Shown here: piece by piece, positions 8,024 to 17,226 of the stretch
How positions within the stretch are numbered: position 1 is the stretch's first letter
Layout: each line of letters begins with the position of its first letter
Assembly (NCBI GenBank): GCA_016873835.1
Contig: VGVY01000010.1
Coordinates: 1 to 38,145, forward strand
Length of the DNA: 38,145 bases
Direction of reading: 5' to 3'
From: Ignavibacteria bacterium
GTDB taxonomy: Bacteria; Bacteroidota; Ignavibacteria; Ignavibacteriales; Melioribacteraceae
Translations under genes and position numbers: made by a program
The notes under the pieces: model-generated
Told to the model about the DNA's origin: nothing
The model's database searches: none
Seen by the model: only the letters and a program-made list of their open reading frames with translations

Positions 8024-9523
8024 TTAAGAATTCACAATTAAGATTTCATCTTCTGAAGAAGCAACTGCACAGCAAACGGCAGCATCGCCAGTAACATTTA
8101 CAACTGTACGGCACATGTCTAATATTCTATCAACGCCCATGATTAATGCTATTCCTTCTTCGGGAATTCCAGCTGATTTTAAAACAATTATCAGCATTAT
8201 AATTCCAACTCCAGGCACCGGAGCTGTACCAATTGAAGCCAAAACTGCCGTTAAAATAATTGTAAGCTGCTGACCAATTGTTAGATCCATTCCAAAAACT
8301 TGAGCAATAAAAACTGCGGCAACTCCTTGATACATTGCAGTTCCATCCATATTAATTGTTGCACCAAGCGGAAGCACAAAACTTGTAATGCTTTTTGATA
8401 CCCCTAAATTTTCTTGGCAAACTTCCATATTTACCGGAAGCGTTGCAGCGCTTGAGCTTGTTGTGAATGCAATAGCTTGCATTCTTCTTATCCCTTTGAA
8501 AAATGTTTTTACTTTTATTTTAGAGAACAACCGAACTATTAATGCATAAACGCCAAATGTATGAAGTGCAAGTCCAATTAATAAAGTTGCTGCGTACCAA
8601 AACAGAGTTTGCAAAATATCAAATCCAAATTCAGAGACGGTTGCACTAATGAGTGCAAAAACTCCAATGGGCGCAATTAACATTACGACATCAACAAGCC
8701 GTATCATTACCTCACTTAATCCGTCAAAGAAATTAATTACAAAATTCGCTTTCTCTTTTTTTATTAATGTTAACACCATGCCAACCATTACTGAAAAAAA
8801 TACAATTTGAAGCATTTGAGAATTTGCTATCGCGCCAAATGGATTACGCGGTACAAGATCAACTATCATTTCCTTAACACTAAAACCGACTTCGCTTTCC
8901 AATTTTGATTGCAAATCTGGCTGATATACAGACATCAATCTGTCTTTAGTTTCAGGATTCATTATTTCGCCCGGTCGAATAACATTTGCAATCATTAATC
9001 CAATTGCGATTGCAATTGCTGTCGTGATCAAATAAAATGCTAAGGTTTTAGAGCCGATACGTGCAAACTTTTTAATATCGCCAAGACTTGCTGCACCTAC
9101 AATTAACGAAGCAAGTACAAGCGGAACCGCGATCATATTTAGCAGCCGAATAAAAATATCGCCAATCCATTTGATTGATTGCGCAATTGTTTCCTCTTTT
9201 CCGATAAACAGAACATTTTCAAATTTTTCTACATTGTCGGTTTCAACTTGTAAACCAAAGTCTGTTTCTTGCAGCTTTAGTTTTTTGAAATGAGAAATAA
9301 TCTCAAGTTGTTGATCCGATTCAAAAGATATTTCTTTGAGTCCATCTATTTTTAAAAATGTAACTTTCTTCCAATTTTTAATAGATGATTCAACTAATTG
9401 ATTATTCTTAATGGTTTTTATTATTAGCAGATGTGTGTTTACTTTGAAGATTGAGCCAAAGATGGCTCCAAGTATTAATCCAATCAAAATTTGATTGTGC
9501 AGTTTTGGAAGTTTTATTTTCAT
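8024..9523 (-). CDS. dicarboxylate/amino acid:cation symporter (DAACS, GltP type), copy 1
   Basis: A 499-residue inner membrane transporter of the glutamate/aspartate symporter family. Hallmarks are the TTSSSAATLPVNM serine-rich re-entrant loop HP1, NMDGTAMYQG in TM7, SIGTAPVPGVG in HP2, and DRILDMCRTVVNVTGDAA in TM8. The Arg in DMCRT aligns with the arginine that binds acidic side chains in GltPh-type transporters, so glutamate, aspartate or a dicarboxylate is likely. Unusual: about 85 residues of hydrophilic sequence separate TM1 (residues about 11-29) from TM2 (starting about 118), where archetypal members have a short loop. It follows its paralogue with a 14-base gap. Confidence 0.93.
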   Translation of the reverse strand: MKIKLPKLHNQILIGLILGAIFGSIFKVNTHLLIIKTIKNNQLVESSIKNWKKVTFLKIDGLKEISFESDQQLEIISHFKKLKLQETDFGLQVETDNVEKFENVLFIGKEETIAQSIKWIGDIFIRLLNMIAVPLVLASLIVGAASLGDIKKFARIGSKTLAFYLITTAIAIAIGLMIANVIRPGEIMNPETKDRLMSVYQPDLQSKLESEVGFSVKEMIVDLVPRNPFGAIANSQMLQIVFFSVMVGMVLTLIKKEKANFVINFFDGLSEVMIRLVDVVMLIAPIGVFALISATVSEFGFDILQTLFWYAATLLIGLALHTFGVYALIVRLFSKIKVKTFFKGIRRMQAIAFTTSSSAATLPVNMEVCQENLGVSKSITSFVLPLGATINMDGTAMYQGVAAVFIAQVFGMDLTIGQQLTIILTAVLASIGTAPVPGVGIIMLIIVLKSAGIPEEGIALIMGVDRILDMCRTVVNVTGDAAVCCAVASSEDEILIVNS

Positions 9524-9537
9524 ATAAGTTTATTCAT

Positions 9538-11073
9538 TTAATTATCTAAATTAATTTTTCCAATTTCATTTTCGCTCGATGCAACTACGCAACATACCGC
9601 AGCATCTCCAGTAACATTTGTAGCTGTTCTGCACATGTCTAAAATTCTATCTACACCCATTATGAGTGCAATTCCTTCTTGCGGAATTCCAACTGCTTTT
9701 AAAATAATTATTAACATAATTATCCCAACTCCGGGAACTGGAGCCGTACCAATTGAAGCTAGAACTGCTGTTAAGATTATTGTTAGCTGTTGACCTATAT
9801 TGAGATCAATTCCAAAAACTTGTGCAATGAATATGGCGGCAACTCCTTGATACATTGCTGTTCCGTCCATATTAATTGTTGCCCCTAATGGCAAAACAAA
9901 GCTTGTCAAACTTTTTGAAATACCTAAACTTTCGTGGCATACTTCCATGTTAACGGGGAGCGTTGCAACGCTTGAGCTGGTTGTAAATCCAATTACCTGA
10001 ACTCTTCTTATAGCTTTAAAAAAATCAATCACTTTAATTTTAGAAAATACTTTTAATAGTAATGAATATGTTCCAAAAGTATGGAGAAGGAGTCCGCCAA
10101 TCAAAGTTAATGAGTACCATATTAGTGTTTGAAGAATATCGAATCCAAATTCTGATACAGTAGCGGCAATCAATGCGAAAACTCCGATTGGCGCAATTAA
10201 CATTACAATATCAACAAGTTTAATCATCACATCGCTAAGCCCATCAAAAAAATTAATAACTGGTTCAGCTTTTTCTTTCTTAATAAGAGTCAGTACCATT
10301 CCAAGCATTACCGAGAAAAAAACTATTTGCAGCATTTCGGATGATGCTATCGCTCCAAATGGATTTTTGGGAACTAACTCAACGAGCATGTTTGAGATGC
10401 TAAAACCAACTTCGTTCTCTAGGCGTGAACTAACGTCTGAATCATAGACAGACATTAATTTTTCTTTTGTTTCTACATTCATTATTTCGCCTGGTGCAAC
10501 TAGGTTAGCCGCAATCAAACCGAATGTGATGGCAATAGCAGTAGTGCCAATATAAAGGGAAAGTGTTTTGGACCCGATTCTTGCAAACTTTTTTATATCT
10601 CCAAGACTTGCAGCCCCAACTATTAATGAGGCAACTACGAGAGGAACTGCTATCATATTCAAAAGACGAATAAAAATATCGCCAAGCCATTTAATTGATT
10701 GAGCGAGAGTCTCTTCTTTATCGATCAATAAAACATTTTGATATTGATTTTCCTCAATGAGCTTTTGTTGCTCTTTGTTAAAAAAATTAAAAACAACTAC
10801 TTCATATTTTTGTTTGTTCTTTTTAAACTTTGCAAACTGAGCAATTATTTCTAATTGTTGATCAGAGCCATAAGTGAGGGAGTCAATCGTTTCACCGTGT
10901 TTAATAAAAACAAACTTTGACCATTTTTCAATTTTTTCCTCAATTAATAATTTTTCTTTTTCATATTTAAGTACGAGTCTGTGTGTATTAATCTTAAAAA
11001 ACGATCCGAATAAAGCTCCTAAGAGAAGTGCAATTAAAATTTGATTATGAAGTTTTGGCATCTTTAATTTCAT
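9538..11073 (-). CDS. dicarboxylate/amino acid:cation symporter (DAACS, GltP type), copy 2
   Basis: A 511-residue paralogue of the gene that follows it, sharing nearly identical motif blocks: TTSSSVATLPVNM, NMDGTAMYQG, SIGTAPVPGVG and DRILDMCRTATNVTGDAA. It keeps the TM8 arginine associated with acidic substrates. The insert between TM1 and TM2 is also present and slightly longer, at about 95 residues, but far less conserved than the membrane core. The pair looks like a tandem duplication whose extracytoplasmic loops have diverged, which may change substrate capture or partner binding (inference). It is the first gene of the pair; upstream is the hairpin at 11168-11192. Confidence 0.93.
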   Translation of the reverse strand: MKLKMPKLHNQILIALLLGALFGSFFKINTHRLVLKYEKEKLLIEEKIEKWSKFVFIKHGETIDSLTYGSDQQLEIIAQFAKFKKNKQKYEVVVFNFFNKEQQKLIEENQYQNVLLIDKEETLAQSIKWLGDIFIRLLNMIAVPLVVASLIVGAASLGDIKKFARIGSKTLSLYIGTTAIAITFGLIAANLVAPGEIMNVETKEKLMSVYDSDVSSRLENEVGFSISNMLVELVPKNPFGAIASSEMLQIVFFSVMLGMVLTLIKKEKAEPVINFFDGLSDVMIKLVDIVMLIAPIGVFALIAATVSEFGFDILQTLIWYSLTLIGGLLLHTFGTYSLLLKVFSKIKVIDFFKAIRRVQVIGFTTSSSVATLPVNMEVCHESLGISKSLTSFVLPLGATINMDGTAMYQGVAAIFIAQVFGIDLNIGQQLTIILTAVLASIGTAPVPGVGIIMLIIILKAVGIPQEGIALIMGVDRILDMCRTATNVTGDAAVCCVVASSENEIGKINLDN

Positions 11074-11167
11074 AACAAAATGATCCTTTATGAAAGAACC
11101 CTCAAAATTACAATAAAATGATTAATAAATTGAAACGAATTATTTGAATTTAATGGCTGGCAGTTCA

Positions 11168-11192
11168 GTCTGCCGAAAACGATTCGGCAGAC
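11168..11192 (-). terminator. GC-rich hairpin after the phosphate transporter gene
   Basis: GTCTGCCGAA (11168-11177) and TTCGGCAGAC (11183-11192) form a perfect ten-base stem with loop AACGA, 20 bases after the phosphate transporter stop. No T-run follows on the minus strand, so it may end transcription poorly or act as a 3' stabiliser. An alternative stem GGCAG (11159-11163) with CTGCC (11170-11174) competes with it. Its core is 17/21 identical to the hairpin after nosZ (30240-30270). Confidence 0.5.
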
Positions 11193-11211
11193 CGAAGTAA
11201 AAGTTGTTCTA

Positions 11212-13452
11212 TTATTTCTTGACTTTGGATTTGATAAGTTCTTTATTAAAATTAATTATCTCAGAAACATTATTAGAAATATTTTCAGTTTTAAAAAGAA
11301 TATTAAGGAACAAAACATTCGCTCTTACTTTAGCTGTTCCTTTTTTAATATGCATAATTTGGTTCTTATCTAATTTCTTAATCGACTTTTTCATTTCTTG
11401 AATTTTTTCATCCAAGTCTTCAAGTTTCGATAAATCTTTTTTAGAAAACTTTTTTGCAACCAAGTCGAATTGAGCAGTAATAAGATTTCTTAATTGTTTG
11501 AAATCTTCTTTTTGTTCCTTTGCTAATCCAGTGTGATTATTATCCACATGCTCATACGTCATTTTTGCTATATCAGCAATCGAAGCAGAAATCTCGCGTA
11601 CCGATGAAATTGCCTTACCGATATTTAAATCTTCATGTGCTTCAATTCCATCTAATATTTGTGCGCCTTGAATTATCTTGCCGATAATTACAGAGCTGCT
11701 GTCATCTAATTCTTTAGATGTTTTTACTGACTTTTTCAGTTTTTTTCTGCTTTCATTGCTAAGACCGGAAAAAATATCATCATAGATTTTGTGAGCAGAT
11801 GCAAGAAAGTTTTTAATATCATCAGCTAAATTTTCTAGAATTGCTGATTTTTCACTAGCTATCATTGCAGATTCAAGTTTTGCTACTTTCTTCTCTCGCT
11901 TAGTGTGAAGAAAGTTAGACCTCGCAATAAGAACAATGGCTAATAATACTATTATAATAGTTACAATTAATCCGCCATAATACATTCCAAGCGAAAGAAT
12001 GCTAGTACTCGTAAAAGCTAAAAATGCTGTAAAGAACCATCCAGATATAACAGTCAATACTCCGCTTACTCTATAAACTGCGCTTTCTCTCCCCCATGCT
12101 TTATCAGAAAATGAAGTTGACATTGCAACCATAAAAGTAACATATGTTGTAGAAAGAGGAAGCTTGTAAGCAGTACCCAGTGATATTAAACTACTCGCAA
12201 CCATTAGATTTACTGTTGCGCGCATAAAATCAAATGCTGGTCTTTCGCTTTTGTCTAATTTATTGTATTCAGCTTTTGTTATATCAAATCTTTTTTGAAT
12301 CCAACTATAAATTCTCAATGGAACTAATGATTGAACGTAATGACCAATCATCATAGACATCCTTACTAATCCACGCGCAACTCCGGAAGATTCAAATTTT
12401 TCGTAACCTTCAAATTGTCTTCCTAAACCAATTTCTGTTTTTGTAACAGATCGTGCTTTTTTATTGAACCAAAGAGTTCCAACCATTATTAATCCGGCAA
12501 GAATTAATATGAGTGTATCCGTTCTAGCTGGTTCGAGTAACGCATCTAATTTAATCCCTAATGGATTACTGCTTGCCGATGCAATTTGAAATGAACTTAA
12601 TCCAGCTAACGGAACACCGATAAAATTAACAAGATCATTTGCTGCAAATGCTAGCGCTAAAGAAAATGTTCCGATGAGAACTATTGGTTTTAAAATATTA
12701 ATTCTTGTAAACCACATTAATAGTTGAAGGATGATTGTCCAACCAACTATATTAATTCCTATTACTGACCAAGTGTGGACTTTAATCCATTCGATTATTT
12801 CAGATGAAAGAAATGTTGTTCCTTTAGCTCCCTTAACAATTATAAAGTACGTCAAAGAAGTTAAAGCAAACGAGCCCCAAATAGCACCGTAACGCTTCAA
12901 AGTTTTTTCATAATTGAAGGTAAAAATAAGCCGAGTGATATATTGTACAATCGAACCAGCTGCAAAAGAAGCTACAACAGACAACAGAATTGCAGAAAAA
13001 ATACCTAATGCTCTTCCAGTGTTAATGTACTGTCCGATAAATTCAATTCCTTTGCCGGATTTTCCTAATTTCACTAATGCCATCATAACACTTCCACCCA
13101 AGAGCGATGACACAAGTGAAACTGTTGTAGAAGTTGGCAATCCAAAAGTGTTAAAAATATCGAGCAGTAAAACATCAGTAAACATAACAGCTAAAAATAT
13201 AACCATTACTTCGTTAAGTGTGAGCATTGTTGGATTAAAAAATCCGGAACGAGCAACTTCCATCATTCCACTTGAAAATAACGTTCCAACAACAACACCC
13301 AAACTTGCAACAACTAAAATAATGTGGCGCGGCGCAACTTTAGATCCAATAGCAGAATTCAAAAAATTTACTGCATCATTTGCAACGCCAACTATTAAAT
13401 CAGATGCGGCAAGGATAAATAATATAATTACAAAGAAAAGGTAAGTTTCCAC
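11212..13452 (-). CDS. inorganic phosphate transporter (PiT family) with PhoU-like C-terminal domain
   Basis: A 746-residue membrane protein. The two PiT repeats each begin with the phosphate-binding signature: ANDAVNFLNSAIGSKV (about residues 25-40) and FAANDLVNFIGVPLAG (about 270-285). Ten to twelve membrane segments run to about residue 525. The remaining 220 residues are soluble, helical and charged, rich in coiled-coil-like repeats (KNFLASAHKIYDDIF, EEKIQEMKKSIKKLD type), resembling the PhoU-like domain seen fused to PiT in Bacteroidota. That domain probably tunes transport in the cytoplasm. Plain PiT proteins are shorter, about 400-500 residues. It is monocistronic and divergent from the permease gene. 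Confidence 0.92.
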   Translation of the reverse strand: METYLFFVIILFILAASDLIVGVANDAVNFLNSAIGSKVAPRHIILVVASLGVVVGTLFSSGMMEVARSGFFNPTMLTLNEVMVIFLAVMFTDVLLLDIFNTFGLPTSTTVSLVSSLLGGSVMMALVKLGKSGKGIEFIGQYINTGRALGIFSAILLSVVASFAAGSIVQYITRLIFTFNYEKTLKRYGAIWGSFALTSLTYFIIVKGAKGTTFLSSEIIEWIKVHTWSVIGINIVGWTIILQLLMWFTRINILKPIVLIGTFSLALAFAANDLVNFIGVPLAGLSSFQIASASSNPLGIKLDALLEPARTDTLILILAGLIMVGTLWFNKKARSVTKTEIGLGRQFEGYEKFESSGVARGLVRMSMMIGHYVQSLVPLRIYSWIQKRFDITKAEYNKLDKSERPAFDFMRATVNLMVASSLISLGTAYKLPLSTTYVTFMVAMSTSFSDKAWGRESAVYRVSGVLTVISGWFFTAFLAFTSTSILSLGMYYGGLIVTIIIVLLAIVLIARSNFLHTKREKKVAKLESAMIASEKSAILENLADDIKNFLASAHKIYDDIFSGLSNESRKKLKKSVKTSKELDDSSSVIIGKIIQGAQILDGIEAHEDLNIGKAISSVREISASIADIAKMTYEHVDNNHTGLAKEQKEDFKQLRNLITAQFDLVAKKFSKKDLSKLEDLDEKIQEMKKSIKKLDKNQIMHIKKGTAKVRANVLFLNILFKTENISNNVSEIINFNKELIKSKVKK

Positions 13453-13563
13453 AAATCAACTCCAATTAGATATTCTTATTTCGAGGGACAATTATGTTCA
13501 ACTCGATTGTTAAAATGACAAGAACAACAGACGAGGAATTTACTCTACCAAGATAACGATACT

Positions 13564-13591
13564 TTGTAAATTATAAACAATTTCCTAAAAT
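13564..13591 (+). promoter_or_regulatory. possible promoter of the amino acid permease gene
   Basis: TTGTAA (13564-13569) and TAAAAT (13586-13591) are separated by 16 bases and lie about 100 bases before the permease start. The match to sigma-70-like elements is fair only; AT-rich DNA produces such pairs by chance. Confidence 0.35.
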
Positions 13592-13691
13592 ATTTTTTTG
13601 GACTCTCTGTTAATAAAACAAGTTTTTTCTAAAAAATTGATTTGAGAAATGAAATTCTATGTGTATTTTGCCCCAAATTTTGCGAGAAATC

Positions 13692-15110
13692 ATGACCGAC
13701 AAGAATAAAAAGACCGACCTTATTAGAGGACTAGGATTAACTGCCGCCGTAATGCTTGTTGCTGGCTCGATGATTGGCTCTGGTATATTTCGAAAACCAT
13801 CAACTATGGCTGGTCAACTTGGCTCTCCAGAATTACTAATTATAGTTTGGATTGCTGCCGGGTTAATTACTTTAATTGGTGCATTAGTAAATGCCGAAAT
13901 GGCTGGAATGTTTGATGCAACCGGCGGTCAGTATGTTTATTTCAGGAAAATGTATGGCGATTTTACTTCATACATTTATGGTTGGTCTATCCTTTCGGTA
14001 ATTCAAACCGGGAGTCAGGCTGCAATTGCATATGTCTTTGCAGAATATATTGGTTATTTTGTTAAATTGCTTCAGCTTTCTCAAGCATGGCAAGATTTTA
14101 CAGTTTATATTCCTCTTGTTGGTGATATCCACCCCTTCATAGATTTTGGAACCAAAGCAGTTGCAATTCTTGCTATCATTTTTTTAACAATTGTTAATTA
14201 CATTGGGGTAGTGTTTGGCGGTACTGTTCAAACAGTATTAACCTACTTGAAAATAATTGCAATTGTATTTATATCTTTTCTTTTAATAGTCTTTGGTTCC
14301 GGGAGTTTTTCAAATGTATATACTGGTTTTTCAATTCCGGAATCTACCTTAACAAATCTTTTTAGTTTAATTGGATTATCATTTGCCGGTGCATTCTGGG
14401 CTTATGATGCATGGAATAATTTAACATTTGTTTCGGGAGAAGTTAAAGACCCTCAGCGAAACGTTCCGCTTGGACTTACATACGGAGTATTAATTGTAAT
14501 CGGAGTTTATGTTTTAATAAATATTGCATATTTATATGTTCTGCCGGTGGGGCAAATGGCAGATTCTCCATTAGTTGCAGCAAGTGCCGCGGAAGTAATT
14601 TTTGGAAATAGCGGTGCCTCAATAATTTCTCTTGTTGTGATTGTATCAACATTCGGAGCATTGAACGGAAGTATTTTAGCAACTGCACGTGTTCCATTTG
14701 CAATGGCAAAAGCAAATTTATTTTTCAAAGGTTTTGGAAAAGTTCATCCCGGATTCGGTACTCCGCACATTTCACTTGTAATACAAGGTATTTGGTCTTG
14801 TGTATTAGTGATGTCCGGTTCCTTTGATACAATAACTGATTATGTAATTTTTGCATCCTGGCTTTTTTATCTTCTTGGTGCTTATGGTGTGTTTGTGCTT
14901 CGTAAAAAAATGCCGGATCACCCACGCCCTTATAAAGTTTGGGGTTATCCTTATACTCCGATAATTTTTGTTGTCTTTGCGTTTTTCTTTTTGGTTAATT
15001 CAATAGTATCTGATACAGAAAATGCAATGATGGGTTTAATACTTGTTGCAACTGGACTTCCAATGTACTTTTTCTGGAAGTATTATAAAAAGAAAAATAT
15101 TGTTGAATAA
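13692..15110 (+). CDS. APC-family amino acid permease
   Basis: A 472-residue inner membrane transporter with about twelve hydrophobic segments. The first helix carries the APC signature MLVAGSMIGSGIFRKPS, in which the GSGIF stretch binds substrate backbone. GALVNAEMAGMFDATGGQYVYFRKMYG follows, then SFAGAFWAYDAWNNLTFVSGEVKDPQRNVP in TM6-7, the pattern of the LAT-like (heterodimeric transporter) subgroup. I chose the ATG at 13692 because MTDKNKKTDLIRGLGL matches the usual short hydrophilic N-terminus; a start at 13659 would add eleven residues. Substrate is not inferable; a neutral amino acid or an exchanger function is typical. Confidence 0.88.
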   Translation: MTDKNKKTDLIRGLGLTAAVMLVAGSMIGSGIFRKPSTMAGQLGSPELLIIVWIAAGLITLIGALVNAEMAGMFDATGGQYVYFRKMYGDFTSYIYGWSILSVIQTGSQAAIAYVFAEYIGYFVKLLQLSQAWQDFTVYIPLVGDIHPFIDFGTKAVAILAIIFLTIVNYIGVVFGGTVQTVLTYLKIIAIVFISFLLIVFGSGSFSNVYTGFSIPESTLTNLFSLIGLSFAGAFWAYDAWNNLTFVSGEVKDPQRNVPLGLTYGVLIVIGVYVLINIAYLYVLPVGQMADSPLVAASAAEVIFGNSGASIISLVVIVSTFGALNGSILATARVPFAMAKANLFFKGFGKVHPGFGTPHISLVIQGIWSCVLVMSGSFDTITDYVIFASWLFYLLGAYGVFVLRKKMPDHPRPYKVWGYPYTPIIFVVFAFFFLVNSIVSDTENAMMGLILVATGLPMYFFWKYYKKKNIVE

Positions 15111-15150
15111 GCCGTGCTCTCAACCGCATTGTTGAATCAATATGCAAGTA

Positions 15151-15165
15151 GTTCTATTTTAGAAC
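15151..15165. repeat. 15-base palindrome upstream of the M1 peptidase gene
   Basis: GTTCTA-TTT-TAGAAC has perfect six-base arms and ends 21 bases before the peptidase start codon. It could be an operator or a small hairpin in the 5' leader; its arms resemble but do not equal those at 6325-6338. Confidence 0.3.
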
Positions 15166-15186
15166 ACAACATTTATTAAACTTGCT

Positions 15187-16812
15187 ATGAAAACATTTAT
15201 CTCTTCTCTGCTAATAATTACAAACGTATTATTTGCTCAGTTCGGTTCACAAGATTCTGGCGGAAAACTAATCCCGGAACAAGCTTGTTATGATGTAAAA
15301 TTTTATGAAGTTGATTTAACAATCATACCTACAGAAAAAGCTATTGGCGGAACTGTATCAATAACAGCTCGAGCGACTCAGAATTTTCGAGATATAATTC
15401 TTGACCTCGATCAAAATTTAAATCTTGATTTAATAGAATGGTTAAATGGGAGTGGAAACTTGATTTATTTTCATGAGCAAGGGAAAATAAAAATTTCCTT
15501 TCCTAAAGAAATAATCACAAATCAATTATTCACACTAATAATTTCTTATAGTGGATTGCCGCGCACTCCAAAACGCCCTCCGTGGGATGACGGTTTTATT
15601 TGGCAAAAAACTAATAATGGCGAGGACTGGGTGACATTAACATGTCAAGGCGGCGGTGCGGATATTTGGCTGCCGTGCAAAGATCATCCAAGTGATGAGC
15701 CCGATTCAGTTTCTTTAAGGTTTACAGTCCCCGATAATTTAATTTGTGTTGCAAGCGGAAAATTTATTTCTTCAATTCATAATTCTAACAGTACTAAAAC
15801 TTGGAATTGGTTGGTATCCACTCCAATTAACAATTACAATATTGTGTTTTACCTTGGTCCATATAAATCAATTGAGCATGAGTTCAAAAGTATAACCGGC
15901 AATAAATTCCCATTTACAATTTGGACTCTGCCAGAAAATTATGAAAAGGCAAAAACACACTCGCTGCAATTTATTCAGCACATGAAAATAATGGAAGAAT
16001 TAATTGGTCCATATCCATTTCGAGCTGATAAATATTCAGTTGTAGAAACTCCTCACTTGGGAATGGAACATCAAACAGCGATTGCATATGGCTTCGGCTG
16101 GAAGAATCATAAAGATTTTGAATTTGATTGGCTTCACCATCATGAATTTTCTCACGAGTGGTGGGGAAATTTAGTTACTGCTAAAGACTGGTCAGACTTT
16201 TGGATTCACGAAGGATTAGGAACATACATGCAGCCGCTTTATCTTGAAAAAGTTTTTGGAAAAGATAAATACATTAGCTACTTAAAAAGTATAAAGAGAT
16301 TTTCTAATCAAAAACCAGTAGCACCTCGCGGTAAAAAGACTGCCGGAGAATCATACATGCTCGATGTCTATTATAAAAGCGCATGGATTATACATACTCT
16401 CCGCTTTTATCTGGGCGATGAAGTTTTTTTCAAGGTACTTCGAAGGTGGGCTTATATAACTCCTGAAATGGAATTAGCAACAGATGGCTCTCAATGCAGA
16501 ATTACTACAACAGAAGAATTAATCGATATTGCAGAAAAAATATCTCAGCAAAAGTTGAATTGGTTTTTTGAGGTTTATCTTAGACATGCTTCAATTCCAA
16601 AACTTCATTATCAGAAAGATTCTCAAAAATTAACTTTATGGTGGGAAGTAGAGGAAAACTTGCCGTTTCAATTACCTGTTGAAATTAAAATCGGCGATAA
16701 AATTACTCGAATAAATATTTCAACTTCCAAAAGCGAAATAATTATTCCCAATAATTCTGAATTTGTAATTGATCCAAACGAAACTGTTTTGATGGATTTA
16801 ATAAAAAATTAA
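15187..16812 (+). CDS. secreted M1-family zinc metallopeptidase
   Basis: A 541-residue exported aminopeptidase-like protein. Residues 1-17 form a Sec signal peptide ending at LFAQ. The beta-rich N-terminal domain is followed by the GMEHQ exopeptidase motif (292-296) and the zinc site H319-E320-F-S-H323 with the third ligand E342 in IHEGLGTYM, exactly the HEXXH-X18-E spacing of M1 peptidases. It lacks the long C-terminal helical domain of full-length aminopeptidase N, like many Bacteroidota M1 proteins. It would trim peptides in the periplasm or at the cell surface. It opens a closely spaced five-gene run that ends with the corrinoid protein. Confidence 0.93.
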   Translation: MKTFISSLLIITNVLFAQFGSQDSGGKLIPEQACYDVKFYEVDLTIIPTEKAIGGTVSITARATQNFRDIILDLDQNLNLDLIEWLNGSGNLIYFHEQGKIKISFPKEIITNQLFTLIISYSGLPRTPKRPPWDDGFIWQKTNNGEDWVTLTCQGGGADIWLPCKDHPSDEPDSVSLRFTVPDNLICVASGKFISSIHNSNSTKTWNWLVSTPINNYNIVFYLGPYKSIEHEFKSITGNKFPFTIWTLPENYEKAKTHSLQFIQHMKIMEELIGPYPFRADKYSVVETPHLGMEHQTAIAYGFGWKNHKDFEFDWLHHHEFSHEWWGNLVTAKDWSDFWIHEGLGTYMQPLYLEKVFGKDKYISYLKSIKRFSNQKPVAPRGKKTAGESYMLDVYYKSAWIIHTLRFYLGDEVFFKVLRRWAYITPEMELATDGSQCRITTTEELIDIAEKISQQKLNWFFEVYLRHASIPKLHYQKDSQKLTLWWEVEENLPFQLPVEIKIGDKITRINISTSKSEIIIPNNSEFVIDPNETVLMDLIKN

Positions 16813-16847
16813 GTTTTGTGCTACAATTTAAATAACAAGGTCCCGCA

Positions 16848-17210
16848 ATGACAGAGATAATAATTTTATTAATAATTGGACTAGCCGCTGGTATAGTAAG
16901 CGGTGTTCTTGGAATTGGAGGCGGTATTGTTGTAATTCCTATGCTGGTCGGATTTTTAGGATACTCACAAAAAGATGCTCAAGGAACTTCGCTTGGGTTG
17001 CTTTTGCTGCCAATCGGAATTCTTGCGGTTATGAATTATTACAATGCCGGACACATAAATTTAAAAGCAGTTGGAATTATGGTCATCACTTTTGTAATTG
17101 GAAGTTATCTTTCATCGCTTTATGCTTTGGAACTTCCGGAAGCAACTCTTAAAAAAATATTTGCTGTTTTTCTCTTTCTTTATGCAATAAAACTTTTTTT
17201 AGATAAATAA
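16848..17210 (+). CDS. half-size TauE/SafE (TSUP) membrane transporter
   Basis: A 120-residue membrane protein covering only the first TauE/SafE repeat: the glycine-rich GLAAGIVSGVLGIGGGIVVIPML near residues 12-34, then GTSLGLLLLP, and four hydrophobic segments ending in FLFLYAIKLFLDK. Full members are about 250 residues with two such repeats. Half-size forms presumably dimerise. The natural stop codon and good flanks argue for a true small protein and not a broken gene. The family exports sulfite, sulfoacetate or related anions; the substrate here is unknown. Confidence 0.8.
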   Translation: MTEIIILLIIGLAAGIVSGVLGIGGGIVVIPMLVGFLGYSQKDAQGTSLGLLLLPIGILAVMNYYNAGHINLKAVGIMVITFVIGSYLSSLYALELPEATLKKIFAVFLFLYAIKLFLDK

Positions 17211-17213
17211 TAT

Positions 17214-17226
17214 GGAGTAAATTATT
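17214..17226 (+). promoter_or_regulatory. Shine-Dalgarno GGAG pointing to an AUU start codon
   Basis: GGAG (17214-17217) is followed after six bases by ATT (17224-17226) in the transporter frame. The same frame has a stop, TAA, at 17218-17220, and offers no ATG, GTG or TTG until 17302, which is already past the first half of TM1. Confidence 0.5.

Noticed and set aside
12914-13444. Long plus-strand open frame of 176 codons
   Set aside because: It lies wholly antisense to the N-terminal membrane region of the phosphate transporter, has low-complexity Ser/Thr/Ile composition typical of a mirrored frame, and no ribosome site.
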